A stretch of 64,000 nt of DNA, taken from NCBI RefSeq assembly GCF_037126465.1, contig NC_088210.1, positions 10,872,011 to 10,936,010 on the forward strand. Direction: 5' to 3'. Every line of letters begins with the position of its first letter. Position 1 is the stretch's first letter. The notes under the pieces are model-generated. The model was given only the letters and a program-made list of their open reading frames with translations. It ran no database searches and was not told where the DNA came from. Below are positions 41,990 through 53,697 of this stretch, in pieces. The DNA comes from Ornithodoros turicata. Its lineage: Eukaryota; Arthropoda; Arachnida; Ixodida; Argasidae. Both the position numbers and the translations under genes were made by a program.

Positions 41990-42112
41990 AACAACAACAA
42001 CTACATGAATGACGATGGGGTGAGGTGATTCACCGCAACGATTGCGGTACCATACCTCAGTGCATGTGGGTTAATATACGAGTGGGATGACGATGAAAAA
42101 GATGAGACATAC
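41990..42112 (-). repeat. LINE-K-like 3' end with (GTT)n tail
   Basis: Minus strand: TCGTCATCCCACTCGTATAT, TTAACCCACATGCACTGAGG, GGTACCGCAATCGTTGCGGT and (GTT)4. The arrangement resembles the 3' UTR at 8736-8880 (TTAACCCC, GGGTAGGGTCC, (GTT)n). Confidence 0.5.
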
Positions 42113-42124
42113 ACAATCGCACAC

Positions 42125-42779
42125 CAGGGATTTCCCTACACCCCCCCAGGGGGGGTGTACACCCTCCCTGCATTTTTGCAACACCCCCCCTGAAATTTCT
42201 CAGGTGACCCCACCCAGCTCAGCTACCAACACGTTCTGGTAGTGAGTCCGGTGCAGCGAATTATATCCGTACTGTCAAACTTGGGCTGTAGGACCAGTCA
42301 TGCAGATGATCGTATCATGCATTTGTCCAAAATCATTTGTATATAAGTGACTGTTCAATGCATATATTGCGCGCATATAGGAGCAGAAATGCGTGCGGGC
42401 ACGCAAACTCAATGTGGATCATCAAGAACCATTTGCGCAAGGTATTCTGCTTTTTTCGTCTAAGGTTTTCGCCGTTGGTTGCTAGGTATTCATTGAGCTT
42501 CGTGAGACAAGGTGCTAGTCTTCTTTCTTTGTCGGTCGTGTGATTATGCATCTTAATGTTGAAATGCCGTTCATAATGAATCTGCATTATACTGTACTGT
42601 GTTCTAACGTAATAACATGTACAAATAAAACGGAAAAGCTGTGCAGATATGTCACCATTGTGCCACGATTCTTTCCATGTCTAAGAAAAATTCCGTAAGT
42701 GAAACCTTCATCAAACATACCCCCCCCCCCCTTGAAAGCTCGGCACCCCCCCAGCAGTGAATTTCTGGGGAAATCACTG
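42125..42779. mobile_element. hAT-like element
   Basis: Perfect 8-bp duplication TCGCACAC at 42117-42124 and 42780-42787. Ends CAGGGATTTCCC and, inverted, CAGTGATTTCCC. C-rich or G-rich runs lie near both ends. An 84-codon minus-strand frame (42333-42587, MQIHYERHFNIKMHNH) lies inside; it is too short to be called transposase. Confidence 0.85.
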
Positions 42780-42789
42780 TCGCACACAC

Positions 42790-43740
42790 ACATGAGAGAC
42801 GCAAATGAGATATCACACACGCTGGTGCGTCTAACTGATGGGGATAGTAGTTCATGCGGTCGGCCACCGGAGATGTAATGCTGTAAAGATCACGTCTCCG
42901 CATTCATGGCAAAAGCTCTGAGGTCAGAGGAGTTCAAGCAGGCTAGCAGACGTCAAGAACACAAGGCGTGAATTAAGAAGCTGCGCATTTCCTGCAGAGC
43001 GGCTGAGATGATGTACGTGTCATAAAGCAGTGAAACGTAATCCGCTCTCCGAGTAGTTATTGGAGAGCTGTGTAGCTCTAAAGGGCTAAATGCGCCGGGA
43101 AGAGGCAGGCAGTAAGGGTGCCATCCGCGGATACGTCGTTTGGAGACGAACTACACGCTCACACACGTCCGCACAGGTTGACTTCTTTATTGCAACTACA
43201 ACTAAACACACAGAGAGAGAGATGGAGACCACAGAAGGGAAGTAAACGGACACTCTCCGTGGGAACGATACGAGGATGGGAAGCCAAAGGAAGTTTATGT
43301 AGTTGGATGCTCGCCCCCAAGTGGTTCACAGATCGAACCCCAGACACTGAAAGCACATACGAAACGGTCTGTCTTTACGTTAGCGGAGAAGGCAGCACAT
43401 ACATATAAACACACGTTCGTTTCTCCAACAAGGCGATCGACAGAAGTGGAGAAAACGCCTCTTTCCGTCGCTCCTGTTGCCTTCATGCCGCTTCGTCTAG
43501 GCAGAACACGTTCTATTCCTGCTGTGTGTGAGAACACGAAAACCCCAGTGCTCCTTTGAAAGGGTGTACAATGAACAGAGCTCATTGCGCAGACCGTGTG
43601 TTCTCTATACGGACTATGGTGGTAAGTATACAGCAGCGGAAAGAACTACGAAGCAAAAGCTACCTATAGTAGCAAAGTGGGTGTTTACTGCAACCCTTCC
43701 TTCCTAACCCCTACCCTAACCCCCCTGCAGTAAACCCTAA
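42790..43740. other. Unassigned; degenerate CCCTAA patch
   Basis: No gene. At 43704-43740 CTAACCCCTACCCTAACC is followed by a palindrome CTGCAGTAAAC/GTTTACTGCAG around CCTAA. Confidence 0.4.
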
Positions 43741-43754
43741 GTTTACTGCAGGTC

Positions 43755-44245
43755 TTCACAGACTCCAAACCTGCACTCCAGGCGATTGAAAATTCCGGCA
43801 TACTGCAACGGGGCACAGGGCAATCTCATTCTTCTGTGTCCCACTTTCACCCTCAACGCATTAACCTCATGCTTTCCTTTTAAAGTCAACTTCTGTGATC
43901 CATCTCATCATTCTTTCACCTTTCTTAGTCATCTTTTTTTTTTCTGTCATCTTTGCCTTTAATCTACCTCATCCTTCTTTCATCCTTTGTTAGTTTATCC
44001 TTTATTTCCTAATTCCTTTTCTTTCCTTTTTATTTATTTCTTATTTCTTAATTTTCTTTCTTTATTTATTTCTTAGTCCTTCTTATTTATTTATTTATTT
44101 CCTTTCTTTTCTTTTTATTTATTTCTTATTTCTTAATTTCCTTTATTTATTTATTTATTTCCGGAATAGCAAGCCGACGTCCCGTTTGGCTGACCCTTCC
44201 CCCGTTTTTTTCCCTTTTCGTCTAATAAATAAATCCCCTCCCCTC
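43755..44245 (+). pseudogene. LINE-T remnant: RNase H fragment plus 3' end
   Basis: The frame VFTDSKPALQAIENSG matches the third catalytic block (TDS) of a LINE RNase H domain and is closed by a stop near 43885. Instead of the rest of ORF2, a T-rich 3' UTR with repeated TTTATTTATTTC follows. The LINE-T end is at 44160-44245 (CCGGAATAGCAAGCCG, CCCGTTTGGCTGACC, TCGTCTAATAAATA, C-rich tail). An internal deletion between RNase H and UTR is inferred. Confidence 0.7.
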
Positions 44246-44733
44246 CCTAAGGAAGAGTGGATGCGATAGTGTCAGTTGCGTAATTAAGCACAATGCCACA
44301 CTGTACAACCTGAGATGTAGGGCAAATAAGATAATTAGAAATGCGAAGCTGCCCAATATTCAGATGCTTCATCTGCCGGCACAAGGCATCGCAAACTATC
44401 GTACCGAGTATGTAAGCTTGTCATGAACAACATGTGTGAGGAATATGAACCACGTCACGAGTGGGCGAATATGGACAATATGCAACCGAAGTTACGCATT
44501 TCTGCCTTACCGCCCCTCACTAAACGCGCGTTAGGAAGTACGTCCGAGATTGTCCAACAATCTCTTTTACATGAATGGAAAGAGCGCTTAAAGACGAACA
44601 GAACGATGTCACCCACGTTAACATTCTGGTATTTGTAGAAAAGCAGTTACGCACCGAAAAAGTGCGATCTTTTTATTTATTTTTTTGCAAATGGGGCGAT
44701 TTTGCGATTTTTTGTCTCGACATCTGCAGAACC
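44246..44733. other. No feature recognised
   Basis: Unassigned. Confidence 0.35.
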
Positions 44734-44735
44734 TA

Positions 44736-44983
44736 CACTCTAAAAACAGAGCTTCACCGCATACCACGCTCCTAGCCAATCATCATACCGAATGACAAGA
44801 TTCTCTCCTTTGATTTGATGAAAAAAGGGGGCGTACGCCATTTTTGTGACAATATGAACAGCAAAAGTATCACAAAAAAGGCGTACGCCTCCCCTTTTCA
44901 ACAAATCAGGGCAGATAACGATATCATTCGAAATTATAGTTGGCTAGGAGCCTGCTATGCGGTAAAGTTCATTTTTAGGAGTG
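44736..44983. mobile_element. M1 MITE, chimeric ends
   Basis: TA at 44734-44735 and 44984-44985. Left end has the CTAAAAACAG variant, right end the TTCATTTTTAGG form. Confidence 0.9.
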
Positions 44984-44985
44984 TA

Positions 44986-45778
44986 GAGCCTCAAAGATAG
45001 AGCAAACAGTACTGCAGTACATGTAGGCAATAAGTGTGGAAAAAATTAACTGCGTACCCTTAATGGTTACGAAGATTCGAGGCCTGAAAATTGCGAGGAA
45101 GCGCAGTGCTCGAAATGGTCAGTCTTGAAGCTTATTTTTTTTTAAAAACAACTATACGATATTTTCAACTACTCAGTATTTCCACCGCCAATGTACTTCC
45201 TAAGCACTAGGCTTCAATATCTGCTGAAACGAAAAAAAAAAAAAAACCTGAGGGGTCGACCGGACCACACTGCCGGAATCTGCTTGAAACCACCCAGTGC
45301 ACTTTTCGGGGACTGGGTGGTAATACACCAACCAACTACTGAACTTCTCCATTTATATATATCGCACGGAATCTTCGCACCGAGGTCAGGTATCTCTATA
45401 GACTTTGTCATAAATTTATACTTATGAAGCACCATGAAAAGTATACTGAGCAGGCAGAAGGGCGCCTCCACCATGTACGCTGCCCTGGGCCCTCCCCACT
45501 GTAAAGCCGCGGCACTGGACGTTACAGTCCTGAGGGCTTACGCCATTGAATGATCTCATTTCAGGAGAATCCGCCTCAACTATACATTACGGAACCCTGA
45601 AGGAGATTTTGAGATGAAGGCGCAGTCTACCGAAGACAAGCAGGACAGCTTCCCTTTGCTTTCACTTTGCCAAATGGCAGGCTATACATTCGCTCCAGAA
45701 CTCTTCGTAGCGCCTGCAGGCATGGATGAAACGTCAGACTATGCTCTGAATCACCTGTCACGCCACAGGTTGAGCACG
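44986..45778. other. No gene recognised
   Basis: A15 tract near 45234. An 86-codon minus frame (45214-45474) has no domain. Confidence 0.35.
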
Positions 45779-45780
45779 TA

Positions 45781-46030
45781 CACTCTTAAAAATGAACTTC
45801 ACCGCATAGCACGCTCCTCGCCAACCATCATCTCGAATGATATCGTTATCTGCCCTGATGTGTTGCAAACAGGGGGCGTACGCCTTCTCTGTGACAATTA
45901 TGAACAGCATAAGTGTCACAGAAATGGCGTACGCCCCCCGTTTTCAACAAATCAGGGCAGATAACGATGCCATTCGAGATGATGGTTGGATAGGAGCGTG
46001 CTGTGTGGTGAAGTTCGTTTCTAAGAGTGA
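45781..46030. mobile_element. M1 MITE
   Basis: TA at 45779-45780; right side AGAGTGATA. Both arms have GGGGGCGTACGCC in place of GGAGGC. Confidence 0.92.
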
Positions 46031-46083
46031 TACATACTCCTGCGAGCTGTGAGTACACAGCATTAGCAGCAGACGGAAAGTAG

Positions 46084-46322
46084 ACACTCTAAAAACAGAA
46101 CTTCACCGCATAGCACGCTGTGCGCCAACCATTGCCGCGAATGATATGGTTATCGCTTCTGATTCGAAAAGTGAGGTTGGCGTACGCCTTTTTGTGGCAA
46201 TTTGGATATATGAAAATTGCAAAAAAAAAAAAAAAGGCGTACGCCCACGTCTCATCACCCTATCATTCGCGGCAATGGTTGGAGCACAACGTGCTATGCG
46301 GTGAAGTTCTGTTTTTAGAGTG
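46084..46322. mobile_element. M1 MITE, subfamily 3
   Basis: CACTCTAAAAACAGAACTTC ... GTGCGCCAACCATTGCCGCG on the left, mirrored on the right by CGCGGCAATGGTTGGAGCAC ... GTTCTGTTTTTAGAGTG. Shares its last bases with the next copy. Confidence 0.88.
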
Positions 46323-46571
46323 CACTCTTAAAAATGAACTTCACCGCATAGCGCGCTCCTAACGAACCATAATCTCGAACGATACCGTTATCTGCCCTGA
46401 TTTGTTGAAAACGGGAGGCGTACGCCTTTTCTGTGACAATTATGAACAGCATAAGTGTCACAAAAAAGGCGTACGCCTCCCGTTTTCAACAAATCAGGGC
46501 CGATAACGATATCATTCGATATTATGGCTGGCTATGAGCGTGCTATGCGGTGAAGTTCATTTTTAAGAGTG
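46323..46571. mobile_element. M1 MITE, directly abutting
   Basis: CACTCTTAAAAATGAAC immediately after the previous copy. Ends TTTTTAAGAGTGATG. Confidence 0.9.
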
Positions 46572-46572
46572 A

Positions 46573-47095
46573 TGTACCAAAATAATGCTTAAAACATGAC
46601 GCTCTCTCTCTGTCTACCATTTCTTTGAGGAGACGGAAACACCTCGGAGATTAATTTTCTTATTCTCTAATTCCAAGTTCTCGGAACAGTTTTTATCTGC
46701 TCTGATTCCACGAAATATGCGGACATCTCATAAGAATCATTCACGGAACACCTATAGTCGATGCAACGAAAACCAAAGCCGGGTTTTTTTTCCGAGATAA
46801 GTCTGCCTTGGCTGCCGTGCGGAGGTAACCATTAGGCACCGAAAAAAGAAAATCCTCGCGGCATTTCACTATTTATTGATCTATCGCGCTCGCGTCATTT
46901 GTGCTTTCGCCCAAGTTGCTTCCGCCGAGGCACTCCAAAATACTGCACTTGTCTTCTAAAGATGTAATTTGGAATCCGTCAAGAATTGGGAATAAAATAA
47001 TCCACCTTTTTAAAAAAAAATAAAGTTCTTCCTGGAAGTGGAAGTGCTTTTCGGGGAAAACTGGTGTGTTGCCGCGTCTTTATTTTATTTCAGAC
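46573..47095. other. No feature recognised
   Basis: Unassigned AT-rich gap. Confidence 0.35.
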
Positions 47096-47099
47096 ATAC

Positions 47100-47500
47100 T
47101 GTTTGTTAACCAGGGTTCCGGAGTTGCCACTCCGGGGTTGGAATGATTCCGGAATCATTCCAGATTTATCAGAGCCCGAAATGGAATTGGAATGGAACGG
47201 CGGAAACTGTCCTAGGAACGGTAATGGAATTAGGCATTTTTTTTTCGCAGGCCGAATGTAATTGGAATGGATTGGTCTGGGTGCCACACGGTCAAGGGCG
47301 AAATAACCTTGTCTTTTTGCTTTTTCCGTGATGGGTAATGTCAATCTTCTCTAGCACTACTGGGCTACCCAGCACGGTTAGTGGTCCCTTTTCTTTTATT
47401 GGTGGAATTAAAGGAACGGAATGGGGTTGCCAAGTCATTCCAGGAGTGGGAATTGGCCATTCCTTTTCATTCCGAGGAATTGAAAGGAATGGAATTAGCA
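47100..47500. repeat. GGAAT-motif-rich repeat, possible hAT-like element
   Basis: Starts AGGGTTCCGGAGTTGCCACT. GGAATGGAATT/AATTCC motifs recur at 47140-47270 and 47395-47500 in both orientations. Ends and target duplication could not be fixed. Confidence 0.4.
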
Positions 47501-48460
47501 CACTCCTCCTCTACTTCTCCTTCGAACCTTCTCTCCTTCTTCTCCAACTCCTTCGAAGAGCCCGTAAGAGAATGAGAGATGTCTACGTCTTTCCGTGACG
47601 CAACAACGGGGATGGCGGGTCACCAGACTGCTACGTCACTCAAGCACAAGAGGCCCGAATTCAAGGTCGCGTCGATTTGGGTGCTGCTGACTTTTTCTAA
47701 ATTGAATTCCGGAGTTGTAAGACACTGTTCTAGGAAAACATTTTGCGTTCTCACTCAAGATAGGCTGCAAGTAAGGATGGTGACGATGTGACGTGATGTG
47801 ATAGAAAAAAAAAAAAAAAAAAGGGGGATCCTAAATGACGTTTCATTGACAAGTCATGGCGATTCCGAACGAACCAGGACGGCAGGTCATTCACTCGCTT
47901 GAACTTTCTCTCTCGTAGCCGGGCAGAATTTATGACGCAGCGCATCATTTACGAATAAGGCCATAAATATACTAGTTTCGCAGCTACGCGGTAAAATATT
48001 GCGCAGCAACAAAACAAAAACAAAAAGTGTCATAAAAATTTCTAAAATGCGCTTATAATATGCAGATGCTTTATAATTTGTAGCCACACCGGGTACACTT
48101 CTACCGACGTTTATTGTCTCCATGTGACAGATATTTCGCGCATTATTTCTTGTTTGGTTTGGAATAGAAGAAAAGTATGGACAGGTTGGCCCAACTCTAC
48201 ATCGGGCCGGCTACTTCGCTAGTTCGCTTCTACACAAGAGTGAGAGAGAGAGAGAGAGAGAGGATAATAAGTTGTGTCAGGGGGATGATATATAAAGGGT
48301 GCTTTCTTTTATTCGTTTCAGATTTTTTGTGAAAAAAGCTATGAGATCGGCAGCGATGCCGTTTATGCACTTGAGTTATACGGCGAAGCAGACGCCCTCC
48401 AGTAGACAGTATGTAACTTCTAGAGGACTCATTGCCTAAAAAATTCGTTGCCGTAAAACT
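47501..48460. other. No gene recognised
   Basis: A18 near 47803; (GA)12 at about 48239-48262. Unassigned. Confidence 0.4.
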
Positions 48461-48728
48461 CCGTGTTAGCGCCACGAAACAACTGTGGCTACGAGCGGCG
48501 TACAGACGGAAAGAGGACAGCAGGAAGGAGTGGGAGACAGGGGGGGGGGGTTAGTATGCGTCCTGGGCCGACTTGAGGGGGAACTATGCCGACATTCGTC
48601 TGGAAAGTATTCGGAAAACCCAGGGAAAACCACAGACAGCACAGCCAGTGACAGGATTCGAACCCGTGTCACCTCCCAGTCTCTGCGTGGAAAGCGGTCA
48701 TCCTAACCACTATGCCACGGGAGCTGGT
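48461..48728 (-). repeat. SINE C copy, full length
   Basis: Head on the minus strand ACCAGCTCCCGTGGCATAGT, box B GGTTCGAATCC near 48655, core, G8 tract at 48541 and tail GTGTTAGCGCCACG. It replaces the left end of the adjoining TTAA element. Confidence 0.88.
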
Positions 48729-49289
48729 TTTAACTTGTTGGCTGTGATACTTTTTGTATAGATGAATCTGATATGTCCGTATCTTCGCCACATAGAGCAC
48801 GCTCCTAGCCAACCATTATCCCAAACGACAACGTTCTCGCTCCTGATTTGTTGATAACGGGAGACGGAGCCTATTATGCACCATTATGTACGGCATTATG
48901 GATACAAAAATAGGCTCCTTCTCCCGCTTTCAACAAATCAGGGGCTCGAACGTTGTCGTTCGGGATGATGGTTGGCTAAGAGCGTGTAATGTGGTGAAGT
49001 TCGTTTGTAAGAGTGTTGAGCAGACGATCGTTATGTGTACCTCCGCGTTGGCGTCTGGTTGGCTGCTACAATTCTTCAGATGACGTAACAATGGATAGCG
49101 GTATCTGGATGGCGGTACGTCTACTTTATCGTATCCGAAAAGAGTGCGTTTTTGAATTAACGCTGCACACGTTACGAAGGGGCAGTATTTGAACACGAAC
49201 TTGTAAACAGAATGACGAAGCGTAGAACAACAATGTTACATCTTTTACACCTGTAACTAAATAGCTGCAGATAGGAGTTCTTACCCCCC
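48729..49289. mobile_element. TTAA element, copy 3, left-truncated
   Basis: Matches 15280-15835 including CTCCGCGTTGGCGTCTG, TTCAGATGACGTAACAATGG and AACGCTGCACACGTTA. Right end GGAGTTCTTACCCCC followed by TTAA at 49290-49293. Confidence 0.8.
48783..49017. mobile_element. M1 subfamily 2 inside TTAA element
   Basis: Same position and left truncation as in TTAA copies 1 and 2. Confidence 0.75.
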
Positions 49290-49399
49290 TTAAGTGAGCG
49301 AGTGCGTTAAAATATCCATCGCCGGACATTGCTATGCAAATGAGGCGAAAACGAAACTGCTCGCCTGAAAAGTGCGTCTCCTTGGCTTCTCAGCCTGAT

Positions 49400-49855
49400 G
49401 TGGGCCACAAAGCGGTTGATCCCGCCAGCTGATCAACACCTGCTCCAATCATCCCCATCGCTCCAAAGCACGTGGCCCTCTGACGTGGATTGAACCCTCT
49501 TTCCCACGCGCATCTGGTTTGCGCGCTTTTGCTTTCGCTTCATTTGCGTGGCAGTATTCGGCAATGGATATTTCAACGCACGCGCTCGTTTCAGGAGGTT
49601 TTCGAAGGTGGAATGACTTCCATCGGGGATTGTCTCCCGCTCTGAACGCTCGCTTTTACCCTAAGTCCCCTAATTAAAGAGTTCATTTGCGAACGCTATG
49701 GGACTAGTCATTTAGTAGCTACATACTGTCTTCGGGAGGACGTCTGCCTTGACCTGTAACTCAAATGCAAAAACGCCATCTCTGCCGATCTCATAGCTTT
49801 TTTTTTATAACAAAAAATATGTAACGAATAAAAAAAAGAACACCCGGTAGAAAAA
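49400..49855. repeat. Dispersed repeat E, copy 3
   Basis: AGCACGTGGCCCTCTGACG, CTTCATTTGCGTGG, CTAATTAAAGAGTTCATT, TCTCATAGCTTTTTT and AAAGAACACCCGGTA match the other two copies. Confidence 0.65.
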
Positions 49856-50056
49856 AAGGGTTATCTAGAGAGGGTTCCTATTAAAAAGAAAGAAAAGGAA
49901 AGAAGACGAAAAACAAGAGACCCTGCTGGACCCCGATCTTCCCCGACTGGGCCCGACCTTCACATAGCGATCGTTATCCTTACATTTAAAGCTCGCGCGC
50001 TCCAAAGCCGCTCTGGTTGGCTCGCACAACTGCTCGTCGCTAATCACGGGCCATCG

Positions 50057-50187
50057 TACACACATATGTCGACACACTTCCCTGAGAAGTCGGCCCAGGA
50101 CGGACATTCCCCAAGGACGTCAGTTGCACCGTTGCCCGCCTCTGTGAGGCCGACAACGGCAAGCCTTTTCACCACCACCACGACGGG
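50057..50187 (+). repeat. SINE B 3' part
   Basis: CACATATGTCGACACACTTC, GTCGGCCCAGGACG, GAGGCCGACAACGGCAAGCC and (CAC)n. Just upstream of an M1 right half. Confidence 0.8.
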
Positions 50188-50200
50188 TCGAAGTAATGGG

Positions 50201-50265
50201 TTGTCGTTCGAAATTATGTTTGGCTAAGAGCGTGCTATGCGGTGAAGTTCATTTTCGAGAGCGTG
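50201..50265. mobile_element. M1 right-half fragment
   Basis: TTTGGCTAAGAGCGTGCTAT ... GAAGTTCATTTTCGAGAGCG. Confidence 0.75.
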
Positions 50266-50394
50266 ACACAAAAAGGCGTACGCCTGCCCCCCCCCCCCCC
50301 CCCCCCTCTCATCGAATAAGAAGCGATAACCCTATCATTCGCGGCAATGGTTGGTGCACAGGGTGCTATGCGGTGAAATTCTGTTTTTAGAGTG
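50266..50394. mobile_element. M1 subfamily 3, right half with C20 tract
   Basis: ACAAAAAGGCGTACGCC, C20 at 50287-50306, GATAACCCTATCATTCGCGG, TTCTGTTTTTAGAGTG then TA. Confidence 0.75.
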
Positions 50395-50397
50395 TAT

Positions 50398-50856
50398 ATA
50401 TACAGCTTGTAATCTTTGTTCGCCTTGTGATTCTGAATCTATGAGAAATAATCCGTATTCTGTAGTTGGTATTGTAGTTGGGTGGCAGAAACCTGGAAGG
50501 CCGCCGTTAAATCTCGTGAGGCAACCAACTAGGACGAGCACGGGAATTCATGTAGCTCGGAAATTTCCTAGTTTCTGACCTGGATCCCGCCCATTTTTCT
50601 ACCATGCAAATTGAAGAAGAAGAAACGAAACTTTGTTTCCAGTTCGACCGTGGAAATGAGAGAAAAAATCCAAAGGGGCCATTGGAGAGGTCCGCGACGT
50701 TTTGGGCGTATAGAATTTAATTACTTTGGTCACTTTTAATTTAGTTAATTAATTTCATTCATTACTTAGAGAAATAAAATAAATATTTAATTATTTATAA
50801 TACAAATAGTACATATAATATTAAATTTCGTACAATATAAATAAATATTCGCCTTC
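50398..50856. other. No feature recognised
   Basis: AT-rich, TAATTTAATT-type runs at 50710-50855. Confidence 0.35.
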
Positions 50857-50857
50857 C

Positions 50858-50909
50858 TCACTGAGACTGGGAGGTGACACGGGTTCGAATCCCGGCACTG
50901 GCTGTACTG

Positions 50910-50944
<35 letters not shown>

Positions 50945-51128
50945 TATGGTTCTCCCTAGGTTTTCCGCTAGACTTTCCGCATGAATGCCGGCACAGTTCC
51001 CACTGAAGTCAGCCCAGGACGCATACTGTCCCCCCACTGCTTCATGCTGTCCTCTCTCCATCTGTCCACGTCTGTACGCCGCTCATAGCCATAGTTGCTT
51101 CGCGGCGCTAACACGGAATATAAAAAAA
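50858..51128 (+). repeat. SINE C copy with (CAT)n expansion
   Basis: Starts in the head (ACTGAGACTGGGAGGTGACA), box B GGTTCGAATCCC. (CAT)11-type run at about 50909-50943 lies between core and head, followed by the rest of the core, body and tail GCTAACACGGAATA. Confidence 0.85.
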
Positions 51129-51136
51129 TTATACCT

Positions 51137-51348
51137 TCACTCTTAAAAATGAACTTCGCCGCATGGCACGCTCCTAGCCTATTATAATCTCGAATGACGT
51201 CATTTTTTTCTCCTGATTTGTTGAAAACGGGAGGTGTACGCCTTTTTTGCGACAATTATGCAGTTCACGATTGTCACAAAAATGGCGTCATTTGAGATTA
51301 TGGTTTGCTAGGAACGTGCTATGCGGTGAAGTTCAGTTTTAAGAGTGT
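51137..51348. mobile_element. M1 MITE, asymmetric deletion
   Basis: Left arm complete. Right arm lacks the CCTCCCGTTTTCAACAAATC block between the loop and GGCGTCATTTGAG. Confidence 0.85.
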
Positions 51349-53185
51349 TTACAATCAATATATAGAGAAATTATTAAATAAATGTTTTGCATTAATTAGT
51401 TTAACGCTGCGCCGAATCGTAACGCAAAAAAATTACATGAAATTTCTTGAGTAGCGTAGTAGACTGTAGCGATCGGAAACAACGTCTCTATTTAAATTGG
51501 CTTAATTTACTTGGACTACTAATTTACTTAGACTTTAAATAAGACATAATTTGGTGTATTTAAATTTCACTGGCTACTCGCGCTAAGTTGAAAAAGTAAA
51601 AATAATTGAAGAAAAATATATGCGACAGGGACTCTGATTCGTTTGACCGACACAAGGAATCAACACACAGAAGGATGCGCAGGATCAACTGCAAGGATAA
51701 TCCTTCGACACCGTGTAGCTAACCTAACTACGACTTTCACTGTCTGCAATTAAGCAGCTATACAGAGGTCAGTTGCCAGAGAAGTTGGGGAGAGGGCAAG
51801 TCAGTGACGCTTTCTCACCAAACAGCTGAGGTACACATACAGGGCGAGGGTGACGTCATTTTTGACGAGCGCTCTGTCTGCAGAGACTGGAGACGCCTCG
51901 CTCAGGGGAGAGAGACAATGGGAAAGGCAAGGCCCGTTAGCTTATTTGCTTATTAGCAGCACGGTATTATAGACACCCTTAAGGGTCGACGGCCTTCAAG
52001 AAGCTCGGCAGAGTTCTTTGCACGAGCCTCCGCTTGAGGTTGCCCCGAGGATAGACTACGACCTCCTTCACTTGGGGGTCCAGATGTGCCCGTGGGCTTC
52101 AGGGTTTGCTAAAGCCTACGCAGTACCACTCGAAACATGAGCCCTTCCCAAATTAGATAGAGCGTGTTTTGTTTGCTCGGAATAACCATCCGGCATACGT
52201 AGAAACCTTCTTGAATCGGCCTTCGCGGATGCTTTCATACGCTCAGCAGTGACGTCAAGCGTCAGGGTGCTGACGTCACGAAAGGGTGAAAGAGTTTACA
52301 TCTTTGTTTCTGTCTTTTTTTTTTTGGGGGGGGGCACAGGCAGAGAACCAACTATTCACGACTCAAGGGACACATCTTCTCTGCAGTGTGATTGATAGAC
52401 ACTTGTGTTTTAACTTGCCCTGACTCTTGCTGACGCTTAACTCTGCCATCGTGCTTTCACTTGAAGCCCGTCTCGCTTGCTTGCCCCCATAAAATCGAGA
52501 GTTACGCCTCCTTATTTAAAGTGTCACTTCATCCTAATTACAAAGAGCTAATGGCGGAAGTTTGCGTGAAATGATTTTGGTTCCCACTCTGCAAGACCAA
52601 GTGAACGTGCGTTAGAAGAAAATAACCAACTACGCGTTCCTATCTATTCCAGACGCTGATCCCACAATAATCATCCTGGGAAGCCTATAAGGCAAAAAGG
52701 GTGATGCGAATTTCAAATGATATTTCACATGTTCGCGTCCGAACAGATGCCGAACGAATGACATTTTATGATATGCAAAAAAAATGATTTAGCGTCGCTA
52801 CATTTCGATATTGGCAGTCTACCTACGCGTTCTTTGTAGTTCCAAAAACCATTGTGCGTACTACAAAGATATTGAGTAGTTTCGCATGGAAGTCGAATCA
52901 CCGAGCCGTCCAAGCCACTATTGTACGTACTGTGGCCCTGGGCATTCTGATTCGCGCGCAGCGCTTTCGTCGCCCCAGGTCTATTCCCAGAGTGCGCACC
53001 CTGATATTGAAATTCATCAGCGCGGATTTTCACGCTGTGTGAGAGTGGGACGCGATGAACCACCGCGAAAATACGGCATGTGCTGTGAAAGGCAACGCGG
53101 GTTGGTTAGAATATGTAAGGAGGAGATTCTTGCATAGTTTATCCTTTGGGAGCAACGGGAGCATGTTGGTGACGGTGGAACGAGT
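51349..53185. other. No gene recognised
   Basis: T/G tract at 52315-52334. An 83-codon plus frame (52886-53137) contains HYCTYCGPGH, but the spacing does not match a CCHC knuckle. A 112-codon minus frame (52725-53063) has no domain. No repeats assigned. Confidence 0.35.
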
Positions 53186-53245
53186 TGCCGTCGTTGGCTT
53201 CACTCTAAAAGGTGGTGGTGGTGGAGGTGGTAGTAATGGTGCTGA
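53186..53245. repeat. LINE/SINE tail junction at an M1-like end
   Basis: GAGTTGCCGTCGTTGGC, then CACTCTAAAA, then (GGTGGT)n. This is a LINE-X/SINE tail, a MITE terminal motif and a second SINE-like tail in 60 bp. Confidence 0.5.
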
Positions 53246-53399
53246 ATTCTGGTCCGTGAAGGTGGAGAAGAAAAAAATGAAGACAGTGATGACGACGACG
53301 ATGACGAAGTAGCTGTAGTAGAAGTAGTAGTGACGTGATGTGACGTGATGTGATAAAGAAAAAATGACGATGTGAGTTTCGATGAAGTCGAGCTAGCTA

Positions 53400-53697
53400 C
53401 ACTCTTTAAAAAAAGGGTGTACTTTAACTCCTTTTTTTGCCACATATATAACACCCTTTTGGAGAGTACAATTACTAGGCTCAAAAGGGTGTCTCCTCAC
53501 TCCCTCAGGGGAGTAGCATAACACCTTTCTCCCTACTGGAGAGTAATATTACTCCCCGGCAGGGAGAAGGTGTTATGCTACTCCCTTGAGGGAGTGAGGA
53601 GACACCATTTTGAGCCTAATTGTACTCTCCAAAAGGGTGTTATACGTATATGTGGCAAAAAAAAAGGAGTTAAAGTACACCCTTTTTTTAAAGAGTT
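53400..53697. mobile_element. 298-bp near-perfect palindrome, CACTCTTTAAA ends
   Basis: TA at 53398-53399 and 53698-53699. The arms (GGGTGTACTTTAACTCC ... GGAGTAGCATAACACC) pair along their whole length with a centre near 53548. Confidence 0.88.

Noticed and set aside
42333..42587. 84-codon frame in the hAT-like element as transposase remnant
   Set aside because: No hAT dimerisation motif or catalytic residue could be recognised.
43704..43740. Interstitial telomere array
   Set aside because: Only two or three degenerate CCCTAA-like units; too short to call.
52886..53137. CCHC-type zinc knuckle in HYCTYCGPGHSDSRA
   Set aside because: Spacing is C-x2-C-x3-H with no final Cys; does not fit CX2CX4HX4C.
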